This document shows, piece after piece, positions 13,910 through 14,981 of a stretch of DNA of 14,981 bases; position 1 is the first letter of the stretch, and every line of letters starts with the position of its first letter. The notes beneath the pieces are model-generated. The model saw only the letters and a program-made list of their open reading frames with translations. It did not search any database and had not been told where the DNA came from. Where the stretch lies: the NCBI GenBank assembly GCA_948745425.1, contig CAPZDM010000037.1:1-14981 (forward strand). The letters are read 5' to 3'. The position numbers and the translations under genes are program-made. The DNA is from an uncultured Clostridia bacterium (lineage in GTDB: Bacteria > Bacillota > Clostridia > TANB77 > CAG-508).

Positions 13910-14815
13910 CTACTTAATACAAAGCGTGGCACGAAAACCAGTGTTGTTATAGAGGTTATTAGGAAGGTTGCAATCGCGATAGGCGACAGGATAATCGTCC
14001 CCATCATCACCGTAATCGCCACCACGGATAACACGATACGAACTTTCGTTCTGTTCTTGTGTCCATTCGTCCACATTACCTGCAAAGTCGTAGATGTTAT
14101 TAGCACACCATTCTTCTCTGCTCCCTGTTTCAACTACTTTCTTTGGAGAATTCTCTGTATTCCAATGATTGCCCCATTCGGTAGAGTCCTCTGCGATTTC
14201 AGCAAGAGTTTTAACTTCCGTTTTGATAAACCATTCCAATATCGAATCATATTCTGCACCAAAAGTCAGATGACTTTTAACTGCTTCATTGTCTTCAATA
14301 GTGGATGCTACCTTCTTGGCATCATCAAAATTGATGTTTACCCACGGCATAACTCCTTTTACCGACTGTGGTTTTCCTTCTGAACTCTCGGAAATGTTAT
14401 AACGAGAAATATAAAATCCCCCATATTTTTTGACACTTTCAAGTTGTTCAAGCAGTTCACCATTTAAAGCTTCATTGAATTCATCATCCGAAAATTCATC
14501 GTTCATGTAATTTCGTCTGCCGAATTTCTCCGTAAAATGTTCTCCGTCAAGTGTTCCATTAGAATCGAAACTTCCAACAGGAATCCATACAAACTGACTT
14601 CCATCAGAACATCTTTCAATTACAAATCCATTGTTCCATTCTCCACAGACATGCTTATATCCTTCTGGAACCACTGGATTTGCATAGTTTGTAGAGTAGA
14701 CATTGGCTGTAGCAATGTTTAACGCTCTGATGACTAACTCTCCATCTGTTCCCTCTGAGACCTCAAAGGTTATACCTTTCTCTGCCTCAAGCACAATTTT
14801 TCCATACCGTTTCAT
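13910..14815 (-). CDS. DGR target (variable) protein, FGE/C-type-lectin-like
   Basis: The 301-residue protein is the diversified product. There is no signal peptide or membrane segment. The N-terminal ~60 residues are of unknown fold. From about 62 on it resembles the formylglycine-generating-enzyme-like C-type lectin fold of many DGR targets: FVIERCSDGSQFVWIPVGSF (64-83), YGGFYISRYNIS (131-142), VMPWVNINFDDAKKVA, LTFGAEYDSILEWF, NIYDFAGNVDEWTQE (240-254) and RVIRGG (261-266). The VR covers residues about 259-298, ending in TGFRATL, with ten residues differing from the template between 267 and 288. In known targets these residues form a solvent-exposed ligand-binding surface. The ATG follows AAGGAGG by eight bases. 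GC content is visibly higher than in the avd and RT genes. The ligand is unknown. Confidence 0.95.
   Translation of the reverse strand: MKRYGKIVLEAEKGITFEVSEGTDGELVIRALNIATANVYSTNYANPVVPEGYKHVCGEWNNGFVIERCSDGSQFVWIPVGSFDSNGTLDGEHFTEKFGRRNYMNDEFSDDEFNEALNGELLEQLESVKKYGGFYISRYNISESSEGKPQSVKGVMPWVNINFDDAKKVASTIEDNEAVKSHLTFGAEYDSILEWFIKTEVKTLAEIAEDSTEWGNHWNTENSPKKVVETGSREEWCANNIYDFAGNVDEWTQEQNESSYRVIRGGDYGDDGDDYPVAYRDCNLPNNLYNNTGFRATLCIK
13923..14041 (-). repeat. DGR variable repeat (VR)
   Basis: This is the 119-bp 3' part of the target gene that pairs with the TR at 12285-12403. The 14 mismatches lie at 13953-14017 and all replace template A: most are A to G, with four of the changes giving C or T in two Leu codons. 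Thirteen change the protein and one is silent. Residue changes include Asn to Asp at several sites, Asn to Gly, Tyr to Cys, and Asn to Leu twice. The 30 bp at 13923-13952 are unchanged, including CTGGTTTTCGTGCCACGCT, the likely initiation-of-homing segment. The repeat ends ten bases before the stop codon. Confidence 0.97.
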
Positions 14816-14841
14816 TGTTCATTCCTCCTTTTGATAAATTT

Positions 14842-14883
14842 TTAACGGTTGCTAATTAACGTAATTTAACGTCATTATGTTAA
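14842..14883. promoter_or_regulatory. Operator-like TTAACGT repeats at the target gene start site
   Basis: TTAACGT occurs at 14856-14862 and 14866-14872 (10 bp apart). A partial copy, TTAACG, is at 14842-14847 and an inverted ATGTTAA at 14877-14883. They cover the predicted transcription start and leader of the target gene, where a bound repressor would block it. Confidence 0.5.
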
Positions 14884-14911
14884 TAATACCACATTTTCTT
14901 GTATTTTGCAA
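14883..14911 (-). promoter_or_regulatory. Promoter of the DGR target gene
   Basis: On the minus strand, -35 TTGCAA (14911-14906), a 17-bp spacer and -10 TATTAT (14888-14883) preceded by TGG form an extended -10 promoter. The start would be near 14876, about 60 bases before the ATG. Beyond it, 14912-14981 shows no gene. Confidence 0.65.
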
Positions 14912-14981
14912 ATCTAACAAACTTTGAGTATGAGTTTTTTTCGCTGGGGAATCCCATAGATTTCAATATTTTTAAGCTCTA

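Larger units (their letters stand above)
7845..14981. mobile_element. Integrated serine-recombinase element in murA (right end outside window)
   Basis: The element starts at the murA junction and extends at least to the end of the window, because no 5' murA sequence reappears. It carries a large serine recombinase at its end, a BRO-N protein, a small ORF with a structured leader, a DUF6076 protein and, by inference, the diversity-generating retroelement. No capsid, terminase, relaxase or conjugation gene is visible in this part, so phage versus mobilisable element cannot be decided. The claim that the DGR is cargo of the same element rests on the absence of any intervening boundary. Confidence 0.7.

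Noticed and set aside
12285..14041. Simple direct duplication, insertion-sequence ends or att repeats
   Set aside because: All differences between the copies are restricted to template adenines, which drift after a plain duplication would not give.
13874..14383. Plus-strand ORF of 169 codons opposite the target gene
   Set aside because: It is antisense to a well-supported C-type-lectin-like gene and has no ribosome binding site or recognisable domain.

Overview
The window is AT-rich DNA from a low-GC Firmicute, most likely an uncultured gut-type member of the Clostridia. The host genes follow the order seen around Bacillus and Clostridium ftsAZ: murA, ftsQ/divIB, two DUF881 genes, sbp, ftsA, ftsZ. 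All are on the minus strand and are read from high to low coordinates. Genus cannot be decided from the sequence.

Region 1 (1-7850) is chromosomal. It holds maf and a Nudix hydrolase as a two-gene unit, then ftsZ and ftsA with a recognisable promoter, then sbp, two paralogous DUF881 membrane proteins and ftsQ. The 3' remnant of murA abuts ftsQ. Intergenic repeats lie at about 318-361, 1573-1643 and 6059-6105.

Region 2 (about 7845 to beyond 14981) is an integrated mobile element. A large serine recombinase sits at its left end, and homology to murA begins exactly where the recombinase gene ends. The insertion cuts murA at the conserved active-site segment around the catalytic Cys (GGC). About 113 N-terminal codons are missing; they are expected past the right end of the element, outside this window. 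The remnant also carries a one-base frameshift near 7446. The recombinase gene ends inside murA-derived sequence, and its orientation would carry transcription into ftsQ and the genes after it. Next come a BRO-N (antirepressor-like) protein, a small ORF with a GC-rich, probably structured leader, and a DUF6076 zinc-ribbon protein on the plus strand. Two strong sigma-A-type promoters on opposite strands overlap inside one inverted repeat between the last two.

Region 3 (about 12190-14911) is a complete diversity-generating retroelement (DGR), read on the minus strand. The order is: target protein with a C-terminal variable repeat (VR), Avd-like accessory protein, reverse transcriptase with the DGR-type motif B (LPLGNYTSQ) and YMDD, then the template repeat (TR) 15 bases after the reverse transcriptase stop. 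TR and VR align over 119 bp without gaps. All 14 differences fall at positions that are A in the sense-strand TR, which is the signature of adenine-specific mutagenic retrohoming. The TR codes for an Asn/Tyr-rich stretch (AAY/TAY codons). In the VR ten of these residues have become Asp, Gly, Leu or Cys in the ligand-facing tail of a formylglycine-enzyme-like C-type lectin fold. The target gene has its own promoter, operator-like repeats and a terminator.

Most striking overall: an active-looking DGR carried, probably as cargo, by a serine-recombinase element that has split murA at its active-site codons and placed the downstream division genes behind element promoters.
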